Shown: positions 26,531 through 36,266 of the stretch, piece after piece
Position numbering within the stretch: the first letter of the stretch is position 1
How the letters are laid out: the number at the start of each line of letters is the position of its first letter
From: Corythucha ciliata
Lineage: Eukaryota > Arthropoda > Insecta > Hemiptera > Tingidae
Assembly (NCBI GenBank): GCA_038030265.1
Contig: CM075941.1
Span: forward strand, 19,282,001 to 19,346,000
Length of the DNA: 64,000 nucleotides
Direction of reading: 5' to 3'
Position numbers and translations under genes: made by a program
The notes under the pieces: model-generated
What the model was told of the DNA's origin: nothing
Seen by the model: only the letters and a program-made list of their open reading frames with translations
Database searches by the model: none

Positions 26531-26800
26531 TAGGTAATTGATTAATTAATTGAGTAAAACATTCTTTAATTATATTCAAACATGCCGACTAGTTTCGGGG
26601 TTAAATGCACCCCATTTTCAAGGCACCCGTAGGTCTAAAAAAAAACACAAATCTCCCCGTCACATGTCAAAAACCCACACATCCAACAATCCTGTTGATA
26701 GACAGGTAATCCAGGAAACTTGTCTCTTCACTAAGAAACTAGTCGGCATGTTTGAATATAATTAAAGAATGTTTTACTCTATTAATTAATCAATTACCTA
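26531..26800 (-). mobile_element. Inverted-repeat element with 66-bp ends, hammerhead-like core
   Basis: Left end 26531-26596 and right end 26735-26800 are reverse complements with a single mismatch that I can find; they begin TAGGTAATTGATTAATTAAT. The element ends in TA on both sides, consistent with a TA target duplication. The 138-base centre has no coding capacity. On the minus strand the centre and the inner part of one end fit a degenerate hammerhead ribozyme fold (separate entry). The near-perfect arms indicate a young insertion into the older family B array. Confidence 0.85.
26582..26626 (-). ncRNA. Degenerate hammerhead-ribozyme-like motif
   Basis: Read on the minus strand: GTGCC, then TTGAAAA in place of the CTGATGA box, then GGGG TGCATTTAA CCCC (stem II), GAAA, a tiny CTAG stem III, then GTC and GGCAT. 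GTGCC pairs with GGCAT as a 5-bp stem I around the expected cleavage site after GTC. Stem II, the GAAA box and the GTC triplet are intact. The first box has lost the essential C3 and G8, so cleavage is unlikely for this copy. Confidence 0.5.
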
Positions 26801-27159
26801 AGTTCTAGTTTTGTTTGATTACTTTCCCATATTTCGCTGATTTGGCTCCTTCAAATCAGAATTTCACGGCTTTTGTCCATTTGACCCCTCAATTTGAGTT
26901 TTTTCGCACTTTTTACTTCAAATTCCTTCCGGATTTAGCTACTTCAAAAATCAGGTTTGGCAAATCAAAAAAACTGATTTGGCCCAAATTTCATCGATTT
27001 TCGCTACTTCCTCCCCATGTTTAGCGGATTTGGCTTAACTGTAACCAAATTTCACGGTTTTTGTCAATTTCAAACCCAAATTTTTGCGTATTTTCCAACC
27101 AAATTTTGTGGATTTAGCTCGTTCTCAAATCAGTTTTGCAAATTTCCAATAACTAAACG

Positions 27160-29680
27160 CAGCAAAGTAATTATTTTTTGCATTGACTGAACCCGGCGTA
27201 ATGAGGAAGTAGCAAAATTTATTAAAATCGCTGGAAACTCGTGCTGTGGATTTGGAAAATGTATCACTTCCTCATTGATTTTAGAGTAGCCGAACACGTG
27301 AAATTGGTTTCTGGTTGAAGTTCCGTGAGTGAGGTTGGCCTGCACGGGAAATTCTCACCGCGTATACGTACCCTAACTGTAGGGGTTAAATGGTCTAGGG
27401 GTGGTGGTGGGGTATAGAAAGTTGTGGGGGGGGAGGGCTGTAGAACCAAAGCCCCCCCTTTATCTCCGTCCATGAATGTAATGCGTCACAGGGCCGCAGT
27501 TGTGGAACTTACTTAGTTTTGTGTGTTTGCTTACACTGGAACGTCGTTGAATTAAATCAAACTTTATTCAACTTTTTTTTGTATCATTTGGATCAATAGC
27601 AAACGTAATATCGAATCTAGCACTTAACACGATCAGATATAATTTATAATGACATCCCCACCAAGGTGCAAATGCGGGGCTTCCATACCCTCCTCCACGT
27701 CCCAAAAGGGAATAGCAATAATCAGTGTAAACGAAGGGTGCTATACCCACGGACAAAAAAAAAACCACAGGCTAGGGTAGATATTGAGGGGCCTAATTTT
27801 GCTCTTCAATGTATACGAATAAGCACAAAAAATCCTCCTTTATATACCAAACAGGGAGGGCTCTTTTTACAATACGGGCGTAATGTAAACATCGAAAACC
27901 AATACTTTTCATTATTTATGACCGAGGAGGACGATGCAGAACCATTGTTCCCCTGTTTTTTTTTTTTTAGATTAGACAAAGTGGAAGTCAACCGTACAAA
28001 AATTGTTGATATTCTGGGTGATAAATTCAGTGAAATACAGGAAACAGACCAATATGCAGCCGGGCCTTTTTTTTCTCTATCTTTAAAATAAAAAATCGAA
28101 ACAGGAGACGACTATACTGCACATCTAAAATTGAAGTTCGAAGAACGTTTGGTTCGTAATAGAAGCGATAAAGGGGAGTTGATGAAAACACGATATGATT
28201 GACATCACCGTCAAATTAAAACTTTCTAGCAAATGAGTCACCGGGAATTGAAGCTTTTTTGCTTGTCTAACAGTTTTGTTAGACGACTCTATCTACTTGG
28301 CAATTACTGTTGAAAGTAGGCGTAAAATAACAATTCTCCACTTTTATCAGTCGAGACGTGTTATTTTGAAGGTGTTTATACTCCTTACGCGGTTTTTGAA
28401 TACAATACTTCTTTCCCACCTACTCCGAAAGTATTTATTCACTCCTACTGAAATTCCTGAAATACATTCAAACACTCGTTTTTGGTTGACGGGAAAAAAT
28501 TGAGAGAAATTGCGCATTCACATGAATGGTCCGTTAGTCACCGAGAGATCTCCAAAAACATTCGCTAAACTCGATGCTTTCTACAACTTATACCTATCAT
28601 TTCTGGCACAGGAGTATTCGAAGGTATAGAAAACAAGCGCAATGAGGTGACTCACCATTTCGGGCCACCAAACGCTTCTGGGGTTTGAAGAGAAACTCAC
28701 CTGAAAACAAAACAATGCAAAAATTACATTTAAAGCTCATGAAGTTAAAACATCGTGACGGTTTCTCTTTTGGGAAGGGTTGAACGTCTCTATACGTTAT
28801 ATGTTGTGTATAAGATGAAATCCCCCCGGCTCAGATCATGCTTGTCGTGCTTTGACTTTTTCTCAGCATAGATGAATTGAAGCCCTTTTTCTCTTTTCTT
28901 TCCTTTTAAATAAGAGCGAAACTCTCGTTTATCCAATCTAGCAGTAGTTTTGGGTCCCTTCACATTCATTCGCCATTATAACACACGCGGAACACCTTTA
29001 AACAATTTTGAATTCGTATTGGGGGAGAGCCTGTTAAGTACAACAACCCGGTTGGCCTTGTACCTTTGACTGGACCGAAAGAGAGGGAATAGAGGGGTCT
29101 CGTATACTTCTGGATGTTTTCTCATGGTTTTTTTTTTATTCCTTCGAGAAAGAGAAGCGATGTAAGAAGAAGGAATTGTAGTAAATCTAGGAAAAGATTT
29201 GTTTTTAAACGAAAAAAAGGGGAGGCGGAAGCATTAAGCCTTCTATGTTCGCTTTTTGTGTGAGAATTTATGATCCAACCCGTAATTTTGACTCAATAGT
29301 AAGGGCCACGAAAACAAACTATTCTTCCCATTCATCACTTCATCTCAGGCTTGTTAAACTAATAGATGTCTTAAGTGCTACAGTCATTAATCAATACAAA
29401 ACTACTAACTTAAATTTTTGTTTTGTTAGTTAGATGTGGGCTATATAGGCAGTTGTAGTCATAACAATCACAAAACCGGGGGCCACCGGCTGTTCATTGC
29501 CCAGAAGGCTCTTTTTTTTCACTCATTGACAGTTAACAAAGCTATTATTTGTTAAAACGCATTCGAGACGCATTCTTCCATGTCGTAAACGACGGACATG
29601 GAGAACATACCGCCTACCACCACAGCACATTGATCTTTGAAGCGCGGAATTATGCATTTTATACAGTGATTTATTGATTT
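27160..29680. other. Unique island with one exon-like segment
   Basis: Mostly AT-rich without recognised genes. A 141-codon plus-strand open frame (27666-28091) runs across 15 T near 27955-27969 and looks like chance. A minus-strand exon-like segment is described at 28656-28700. The region ends in 19 T (29678-29696). Confidence 0.45.
28656..28700 (-). CDS. Putative 45-nt internal exon or recursive splice exon
   Basis: On the minus strand TTGTTTTGTTTTCAG is followed directly by GTGAGTTTC and, 45 bases later, by AAATG and a donor GTGAGTCACC. The segment is open in the frame that reads EFLFKPQKRLVARN. It starts two bases into a codon and ends after one base, so it can be skipped without changing frame, and its phase matches the end of the exon at 22020-22683. 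An acceptor followed immediately by GTGAGT is also the signature of a recursive splice site. The protein family is not recognised. It could still be chance in an AT-rich intron. Confidence 0.4.
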
Positions 29681-29689
29681 TTTTTTTTT

Positions 29690-31300
29690 TTTTTTTCAAA
29701 TCACGTTTAGCCAATACCGTGAAATTGTATTCAGTAAGATTCAAACCCGCCTAAATTTAGACTCCGTGTAAGAGGCCAACCAGCGAAATTGACTTTTTGA
29801 GTGAGTGAAACTCGCAAAGTAATTCTGTTCGTGCTAATAATCCACATAATTTTGGCTTTGAAAACGCCAAACCGGGCGATATTTTGTTTATTAAAAGAGA
29901 GAGACCCGCGACATTGCTGTTTAAAATGAGCCGACACCCTGGAAATTTTGATTTTAAACGTGTTAAATCCGTTAAGTTGATTTTTTTTTTAGGGAGCCAA
30001 CTCCGCGAAATTGGTTGTCCAGGCATGCAAGATTCGCGAGTTTTTGAAAGGCTCAAAACGGAGGAATTTTGATTTTCAAAGAGGTTAGAGGCGACATTAG
30101 TTCACGAATTGAAGCCAAAACTGCGAAAAGTGGGGTTTGTACGTGTCTAATCCGCGTAATTTGGACATCAAAAGTGACCAAATCGCGAAATTTCTCTTAC
30201 TGAAGGACCCAAACCCAACCCGTGAAACTGTTTTTTTCTTGAAAGAGTCAACCCCGCAAATATGGCTTTTTGGACAATTTATCCTGCGAAATTGGCTTTT
30301 TGAGTGAGTCAAATTCGCCAAATTGGGGTTTTTCGAGTGCTGAAACCACCAGTGTTGTTTCACTTCACACCCCTTCGGTTGGTTTTTGAGGGGTTAAAAC
30401 CAGCGAAATTGTTTGTTCGAATGAGTCCGTCAGAAGAATTTCAAGTTTCGAATCCTCAAAACTCGCGAGGCTTGGTATTTGAAAAAGCGATACCCACGAA
30501 AATCGATTTCCCAAATTTCAAATGCCACTAAATTCGGGTTCTGAAAGATCCAACCCGCGAAAATCGGTTTAAGAAAAGGCCAAACCTGCGAAATTGCTTT
30601 TTTCAATATATCAACCCCAAGAAATTGATCCGTCAAAGCTGCAGACAACCCCCCCGCAAAATCATTCACTCAATTCATTCTTTAAAGTTCCAGTCAACCC
30701 CATCAAATGGCACTTTCAATAAATAGACAATATCGATGACAATTTTTGTTTTTGAAACAACCAACCTCGCGTAGTTGGTTTTTGAACGTTCCCAGGCTCA
30801 TCGAATAAGCCACTCCAGCGAAATTAAGTTTATTCAATTAGCCTACGGTTGGTTGGTTGGTAATTTGAATGGTTGAATCGAACGCGCGGGTTTTTAAAAA
30901 TGAATCGGATCGCGCAAAGTTAGTTTTTGAAGGAGCCAAACCTAGGAAATTGCTTTTCGGTAAAACATCCCCGCGATGATGGATTTTTGAATGAGCAGAC
31001 CCTGCGAAATTAGTTCCCATAAATGCCAGATCCGTGAAAATGTGTTTATGTTTGAGCCAACCTCTGCATATTGGTTTTTGGACGGCCCAAAGCCGTTAAA
31101 TACGATGGATATTGAATGGGCCAAACCAGTGAAATTGCTGCTTTCAGGGAGCCAAACCCGCGCGAACTTGAATTTTTCAATAAGCAGACCCCTCAAAAGT
31201 TGTTTACGTAAATGCCAACTGTCAAATTCGTGAAACTTATTTTGATGATTGAGCCAACCTTGGGTAATTGGTTTTTGAAAGGTCCTCTAAACCACGAAAT
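29690..31300 (-). repeat. 30-bp repeat array, family B (reverse orientation)
   Basis: Units such as CCAACCCGCGAAATTGGTTT and GAGTGAGTCAAATTCGCC, the inverse of family B, period about 30. Confidence 0.85.
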
Positions 31301-31309
31301 GACTTGGCA

Positions 31310-31870
31310 TGGTGGATTGGCACTTCACTGGAGTTAACTCATTAAAAAAGTCAATTTGTCGGGTTTTGGCCCTTCAAAAAAGGCCATTCCGCGCGTTAGA
31401 CTCTTTCTAAGTGCAAATGTCGCGGATTTGTCATTTACATGAACCAATTTCACGGGTTTGGCTATCTCCAGAAATATTTTTCCATCCTTTGCTCCCTAAA
31501 AAATACAAAACCGCCCGCAAAAACCAAAATTTCGCCCTACTCGCTCGACAGTAAACCCAATTTCGGGGGTGTTGGCTTATTAAAACACCAAACTCGGATT
31601 TCAGTCGTTTAAAATGAACATTTCGGGGTACTTGGAGTCATTTTAATACAGAGATTTTAATAAGTATATAAGATATAAGAAACGCGGATCTTGTTCTTTC
31701 AAAAAACAATACTAAGCGGGTTGGGTCATTTCAAAATATCAAATTTTGTGACTATTGGCATTCACAGGAACCCAATTTCACAGGTTCACACCAAAAACCA
31801 ATTTCACTGGATTGACTATGACTCTAAACAATTCCACGGGGTTGACTAAAATGACAAACCACCTGATTCG
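31310..31870 (+). repeat. 30-bp repeat array, family B (forward)
   Basis: Orientation flips relative to the block before: GGGTTTTGGCCCTTCAAAA, AACCAATTTCACGGGTTTGG. With 29690-31300 it forms a head-to-head arrangement. Confidence 0.8.
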
Positions 31871-31879
31871 TGGCTTTAA

Positions 31880-32045
31880 AAAAATGGAGGAAACACGCAG
31901 TTCACAGTTCGCAGTTAAAATTTAGAAAAAGCGTTAATTTACGGGCAAAATTGAGAAAATAGCGCGATTTCACAGGTACAATTGACTTAAAAGGTTAATT
32001 CCCAGTTTTGTGGGGGCAACTTCAAGGCTAAAATTGAGGAAAAGC
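31880..32045 (+). repeat. 30-bp repeat block, family A
   Basis: Four to five units (for example AGAAAAAGCGTTAATTTACG) just before the composite mobile region. The array resumes at 36891, so the mobile DNA interrupted it. Confidence 0.75.
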
Positions 32046-32369
32046 ACTGATTAGTGATCCATATAGTAGGGGAGCCCAAGAAGGGATTTCGGGATTTACT
32101 AAAGCGCGTCAGATAACATACTACGGATACCTTGTACATAGTTGAGTACCTCCACCAGATATGAGCCCTATACATATATGTGGCCGCCCGTCAAGGATTA
32201 AGCGTCAAATTAGTAAAAAAAAATTGATCATCAGACATTCTCGAGCGCGTCAGATTAAGGAAGTGGGAGTTAATTACATGCTAAAAAGTCTATATTCCAC
32301 TAATTTGACAATTTAAGAGTGACGCAAAGACGGAGGAGGCCTACAAGCTTGAAATCTACCGCAGATATC
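32046..32369. mobile_element. Older mobile/repeat unit, left part (split by the LTR element)
   Basis: Non-array sequence between the family A units and the LTR retrotransposon. It carries two copies of GCGCGTCAGAT (about 32103 and 32249) and ends in a segment (32350-32369, finishing GCAGATATC) that is repeated at 36848-36867. The class is not recognised and there is no coding capacity. Confidence 0.5.
32365..32369. repeat. Target-site duplication ATATC, left copy
   Basis: ATATC directly abuts the TG of the 5' LTR and recurs directly after the CA of the 3' LTR (36262-36266). The unoccupied site at 36863-36867 shows ATATC once, which confirms a 5-bp duplication. Confidence 0.9.
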
Positions 32370-32483
32370 TGTGATGATTATATCCCCATTAATTATTGTT
32401 ACCCACATGTCACTTTGTTGAGAATCATTCGATGTCTGAACTTTGTTTAATAAAGCCTTTATGAAAGGTCTTAATTTACTACA
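32370..32483 (+). repeat. 5' LTR (114 bp)
   Basis: Starts TGTGATGATTATATCC and ends TTTACTACA, identical base for base to 36148-36261. It contains a TATA-like TTATAT (about 32378) and AATAAA at 32449-32454, which in the 3' copy can serve as polyadenylation signal. Positions 32439-32454 (AACTTTGTTTAATAAA) are complementary to the segment just after the LTR. Confidence 0.97.
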
Positions 32484-32484
32484 A

Positions 32485-32500
32485 TTTATTAAACAAAGTT
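32485..32500 (+). promoter_or_regulatory. Putative self-priming primer-binding site
   Basis: TTTATTAAACAAAGTT begins one base after the 5' LTR, where a primer-binding site belongs. It lacks the TGG start of a tRNA-primed site. It is the exact 16-base reverse complement of 32439-32454 in the LTR. In Tf1-type elements the 5' end of the element's own mRNA folds back on the primer site and is cut to make the primer. Annealing here would place the primer 3' end exactly at the LTR edge. The transcription start is not known, so this is inference from complementarity. Confidence 0.7.
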
Positions 32501-32519
32501 GTTTTTTCTCTCTCGTGCA

Positions 32520-35500
32520 ATGGAAAGTAGTCATAATGAATCAGTCGCTCACGATCGCTTCTTGCAAATCCTGAAACCTGACAAGTTCTGTTCTTTACCA
32601 GAGTCACCGCATGCATCAAAAGAATGGAGACACTGGAGAAGAACGTTTACTACGTTTGTAGAGAAGAACGTCTCTGAAGAACACAAACTGGATGCGCTGG
32701 TGAATCTCGTGTCGCACAATGTTTTCGAATTTATAAGCGACTGCGAGTCGTACGCAGCTGCAATGGACATATTGAATGCTATTTTCACTCCGAAGAAAAA
32801 CGTGCTCTTCGCCAGACACGTTCTTTCTAATCGGAAACAACAGCCCGGAGAATCAATCGACCTTTATTTACAAGTCTTACGCGCCTTAAGCAAGGACTGC
32901 GAATTTTCAGCTGTTGACGCTAGAACTTACTGCGATGAATCGGTCCGCGATGCCTTCATAAACGGAATTTCATCATCGCAAATTCGACAAAGAATTTTAG
33001 AAAAGAATTCTTCAACTTTGAAAGAAGTCGAAGACATCGCTCGCTCTTTAGAATCAGCTCAAAAGAACTCCGATGCATTCAACCTGTCTGAATCTTCTAC
33101 ACTTCACTGCAGTGGAATTGAAAGTCTGCAAGGAAGTTCAACGGAAAAAGAAATTTCGTCTACGATTGCAGCGACTGAGCGACGCTCTCAAATTAAATGT
33201 TATTTTTGTGGGAACTCCCGACACCGTTCTCGCCAAGACTGCCCCGCATTAGACGCCATTTGCAGAGCCTGTTCTAAAAAAGGGCATTTTCAAAAAGTTT
33301 GTCGTTCGGTTAAATCTGTCGCAAAGACTGCTTCGGCATCCATCACTCTGGCAGCAACAAACTCACCCGACGTCCTTTCTAAAGCAGTTGTCAGTGGCAA
33401 AATTAATGGCTCTCCAGTCAACATTTTAGTCGACACTGGGAGTTCTGACAGTTTCATCAGCAGTAACTTTGCGGCAAAAATTAATTTAACATTACACCCA
33501 GAAAAAAGAACTGTGAGTATGGCTTCATCATCGCTTCTCTCGTCAATCTCCAAATATGCGTTGGTCACTCTCGAAGCAATCGACCACACATACTCGAACG
33601 TGAAACTCATGGTTCTCGAAAATCTTTGTTCTGACGTTCTGATCGGACACGATATTTTGAAACAACACTCCAAAATGAGCATGGAATTCGGCGGCTCGAA
33701 AGAACCTTTTTCAGTTTGTAACGTGGCTTGTGCGAACGTCCAACCAGCCGAGCTATTCAAACATTTGAGTCTAGACTGTAAACCTATAGTCACTAAGTCG
33801 CGTCGGTACTCAGAAGAAGATGACAACTTCATTCGTTCTGAAATTCAGAAGCTTGCCCATGACGGCGTCATTCAAAAAAGTACTTCTCCTTGGAGAGCTC
33901 AGGTGCTCATTACCAAAAATGAGAATCATAGAAGACGACTGGTAATTGATTATTCCCAAACCATAAATAAATTTACATTTCTTGACGCCTATCCTCTTCC
34001 GAACATTGAAAATTTAGTCTCAAAAGTAGCAAAATTTAATATATTTAGCACGATCGACCTTAAAAGCGCCTATCATCAGATCCCAATGCGATCAAATGAC
34101 AGAAAATACACCGCCTTCGAAGCATGCGGCCAACTCTGGGAGTTTTGTCGTATTCCATTCGGCGTGACAAACGGCGTGGCTTGCTTTCAAAGAACGATGA
34201 ATGAAATCGTATCAAAGGAGGGACTTGATGGAGTTTTCGTCTACTTGGATGACATCACGATAGCCGGTAAAGACCAAGAAAATCACGATGAAAACTTGAA
34301 CAGATTCCTCAAAACACTGAACAAATACGGCTTGACTTTGAATTTGGATAAGTGTAAATTTTCAAAAACTTCGATTTCGTTGCTTGGTTACCAAATATGT
34401 AACAAAACTATTCGTCCCGATCCCGAGAGATTAAAACCACTAAACGACATGCCTCTACCTGCCAACGCTGCAGCTCTTAAGCGAGTGCTGGGAATGTTTT
34501 CTCACTACTCAAAATGGGTTCCGAAGTTCTCTGATCGAATCAGACGTTTGGTTGACTGTAAAACTTTTCCGATTCAAGAAAGCTCCGTTGAAGCAGAGGA
34601 TTTTATGCAATTAAAGAAACTCATTTCTCAGGCTTTTTTGACGACAATAGATCCGAACGAGGTATTAGTAGTGGAAACAGATGCTTCAGGTGTCGCGATT
34701 GCCGCAACTCTAAGTCAAAATGGACGACCTGTGGCGTTTTTCTCAAAAACTCTCTCGTCATGTGAACGGCGGCAATCGGCTATCGAACGAGAAGCGTTAG
34801 CTATAGTTGAATCGTTAAAAAAATGGAGACATCTTCTATTAGGCCGTCATTTTCAACTCATCACAGATCAAGAAGCTCTATCGTATGCATTTAATGGACG
34901 TGGGGCAAACAAAATTAAAAACGATAAAATAATGCGTTGGCGCCTGGAGTTATCCCCTTATTCATTTGACATTTTGTTTCGCCCAGGAAAAGAAAATATC
35001 AAAGCTGATACACTGTCAAGAGTTTGCGGCTCAATCAATTCGTTCAACCGCCTAAATGAATTACACGAATCATTATGTCATCCGGGAGTGACACGGATGC
35101 ATCACTGGGTGCGGAGCAAGAATCTGCCTTTCTCACTAGAGGACGTCAAGAGAATAACTAAGGCCTGCTCTGCATGCGCTGAGGTAAAACCCCAATTTTA
35201 CAAGGGGAATGACAATCATTTAATCAAAGCTACTTCTCCATTCGAACGATTGAATATCGACTTTAAGGGGCCTTTACCGTCGAACAGTAAGAATCGCTAT
35301 CTCTTGAATATTATTGACGAGTATTCTCGTTTCCCGTTTTCCTACCCTTGCAAAGACCTCACCTCTCAAACCGTCATTCGATGCCTTAATAATTTGTTTT
35401 CTCTGTTTGGTACACCCAGCTACATACACTCCGACAGAGGAAAATCCTTTTTATCAAAAGAAATCACCTCATTCTTGCACGAAAACGGAATTGCAACGAG

Positions 35501-36131
35501 TTTAACTACCCCCTACAATCCAGGTGGAAATGGACAAATCGAACGGTACAATGGTATTATATGGAAAGCCATTACTCTCGCTCTGAAATCGAAAGATCTT
35601 CCTATATCACACTGGGAACAGGTACTTCATGAAGCGCTGCACTCTATTCGTTCTCTACTGTGCACCGCCACCAACTCTACTCCACACGAACGGTTTTTCG
35701 TTCATTTGCGGCGGTCATTCAGTGGGACTTCACTTCCATCTTGGCTTCGGCAACCTGGACCGGTTTTGGTTCGAAGAAATGTCCGGAACAGCAAATACGA
35801 GCCTCTCGTTGATCAAGCAGAGCTCATCGATGCTAATCCCCATGCTGACGGACGGGAATCGACTGTTTCGTTGAAACACTTGGCCCCGAGTGGAAGGTTT
35901 TATGAAAACCATGAAAATAATAGCACTGACCACTTTGAAACACCTGTGGAAACGGATCCAAGTTATTCTCAGTCGAATTCAGAAGATCCGCTTGACGAAG
36001 CTGTTGACAGTCGAACCCCTATTCCTCCTGAGCCGCTATGTCCTTCTCAAATAGATGTCGAAAACCGTTTAAGAAGATCCACTAGGATAAGAAGACCTCC
36101 TGCATACCTTAATGACTATGTCTCCAAATGA
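32520..36131 (+). CDS. Gag-Pol polyprotein of the LTR retrotransposon (1203 aa, intact)
   Basis: I start at the ATG at 32520; the frame is open 7 codons further up but without ATG. Residues 1-215: Gag, mostly helical. About 227-262: two zinc knuckles (CX2CX4HX5C and CX2CX4HX4C) that bind RNA. About 304: aspartic protease motif DTGSS, with LIGHDIL downstream. About 480-640: reverse transcriptase, with IDLKSAYHQIP, RIPFGVTNG and the catalytic YLDD near 575-578. About 715-810: RNase H (ETDASG, EREALAIVES, TDQEAL). About 849-886: integrase HHCC zinc finger. About 914, 972 and 1008: integrase D, D and E, with exactly 35 residues between the last two. The C-terminal part has a GPVLVRR / YEPL region and no chromodomain. 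There is no frameshift between gag and pol, so the enzymes must be released by proteolysis and Gag excess arranged some other way. All catalytic residues are present; the element may be active. By pattern it resembles the Tf2-like polyproteins annotated in many invertebrates. Confidence 0.95.
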   Translation: MESSHNESVAHDRFLQILKPDKFCSLPESPHASKEWRHWRRTFTTFVEKNVSEEHKLDALVNLVSHNVFEFISDCESYAAAMDILNAIFTPKKNVLFARHVLSNRKQQPGESIDLYLQVLRALSKDCEFSAVDARTYCDESVRDAFINGISSSQIRQRILEKNSSTLKEVEDIARSLESAQKNSDAFNLSESSTLHCSGIESLQGSSTEKEISSTIAATERRSQIKCYFCGNSRHRSRQDCPALDAICRACSKKGHFQKVCRSVKSVAKTASASITLAATNSPDVLSKAVVSGKINGSPVNILVDTGSSDSFISSNFAAKINLTLHPEKRTVSMASSSLLSSISKYALVTLEAIDHTYSNVKLMVLENLCSDVLIGHDILKQHSKMSMEFGGSKEPFSVCNVACANVQPAELFKHLSLDCKPIVTKSRRYSEEDDNFIRSEIQKLAHDGVIQKSTSPWRAQVLITKNENHRRRLVIDYSQTINKFTFLDAYPLPNIENLVSKVAKFNIFSTIDLKSAYHQIPMRSNDRKYTAFEACGQLWEFCRIPFGVTNGVACFQRTMNEIVSKEGLDGVFVYLDDITIAGKDQENHDENLNRFLKTLNKYGLTLNLDKCKFSKTSISLLGYQICNKTIRPDPERLKPLNDMPLPANAAALKRVLGMFSHYSKWVPKFSDRIRRLVDCKTFPIQESSVEAEDFMQLKKLISQAFLTTIDPNEVLVVETDASGVAIAATLSQNGRPVAFFSKTLSSCERRQSAIEREALAIVESLKKWRHLLLGRHFQLITDQEALSYAFNGRGANKIKNDKIMRWRLELSPYSFDILFRPGKENIKADTLSRVCGSINSFNRLNELHESLCHPGVTRMHHWVRSKNLPFSLEDVKRITKACSACAEVKPQFYKGNDNHLIKATSPFERLNIDFKGPLPSNSKNRYLLNIIDEYSRFPFSYPCKDLTSQTVIRCLNNLFSLFGTPSYIHSDRGKSFLSKEITSFLHENGIATSLTTPYNPGGNGQIERYNGIIWKAITLALKSKDLPISHWEQVLHEALHSIRSLLCTATNSTPHERFFVHLRRSFSGTSLPSWLRQPGPVLVRRNVRNSKYEPLVDQAELIDANPHADGRESTVSLKHLAPSGRFYENHENNSTDHFETPVETDPSYSQSNSEDPLDEAVDSRTPIPPEPLCPSQIDVENRLRRSTRIRRPPAYLNDYVSK

Positions 36132-36135
36132 ATTC

Positions 36136-36147
36136 AGCGGGGGCGAA
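36136..36147 (+). promoter_or_regulatory. Polypurine-tract-like plus-strand primer
   Basis: AGCGGGGGCGAA abuts the 3' LTR, where plus-strand synthesis is normally primed. Interruption by two C makes it an imperfect polypurine tract, but a G-run ending just before TG is usual for this group. Position is the main argument. Confidence 0.6.
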
Positions 36148-36261
36148 TGTGATGATTATATCCCCATTAATTATTGTTACCCACATGTCACTTTGTTGAG
36201 AATCATTCGATGTCTGAACTTTGTTTAATAAAGCCTTTATGAAAGGTCTTAATTTACTACA
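36148..36261 (+). repeat. 3' LTR (114 bp)
   Basis: Identical to the 5' LTR, followed by the second ATATC (36262-36266). AATAAA at 36227-36232 is the likely polyadenylation signal of the element. Confidence 0.97.
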
Positions 36262-36266
36262 ATATC
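36262..36266. repeat. Target-site duplication ATATC, right copy
   Basis: Direct match to 32365-32369. Joining the two flanks recreates GCAGATATCTGC, the same palindrome seen uninterrupted at 36859-36870. Confidence 0.9.

Larger units (their letters stand above)
24170..27150 (+). repeat. 30-bp repeat array, family B (longest block)
   Basis: About 3 kb of degenerate family B units (AATTTCGCGGATTTTGACC, AACCAAATTTCGTCATTTTGG, GGCTCATTCAAAAGCC). A sub-type with GGATTTGGCTCTTTCAAA is common here. The block is interrupted by the inverted-repeat element at 26531-26800. Confidence 0.85.
32370..36261 (+). mobile_element. Ty3/gypsy-type LTR retrotransposon, complete and compact (3892 bp)
   Basis: Full structure: 114-bp LTRs (TG...CA) that I read as identical, the 5-bp duplication ATATC, a putative primer site, one gag-pol frame, a G-rich tract before the 3' LTR, and no env frame. 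Order inside pol is protease, reverse transcriptase, RNase H, integrase, which defines Ty3/gypsy. Identical LTRs and an unbroken frame mean recent insertion. It lies inside an older repeat, which in turn interrupts a family A array. The LTRs are unusually short for the group. Confidence 0.97.

Noticed and set aside
27666..28091. 141-codon plus-strand frame with an acceptor-like T run before LDKVEVNRTKIVDILGDKF
   Set aside because: The frame crosses a long T run and no donor follows at a sensible distance. The inner segment could be an exon, but there is no family match, so I did not annotate it.
33290..33832. 180-codon minus-strand frame
   Set aside because: It lies antisense inside the intact gag-pol frame and has no features of its own.
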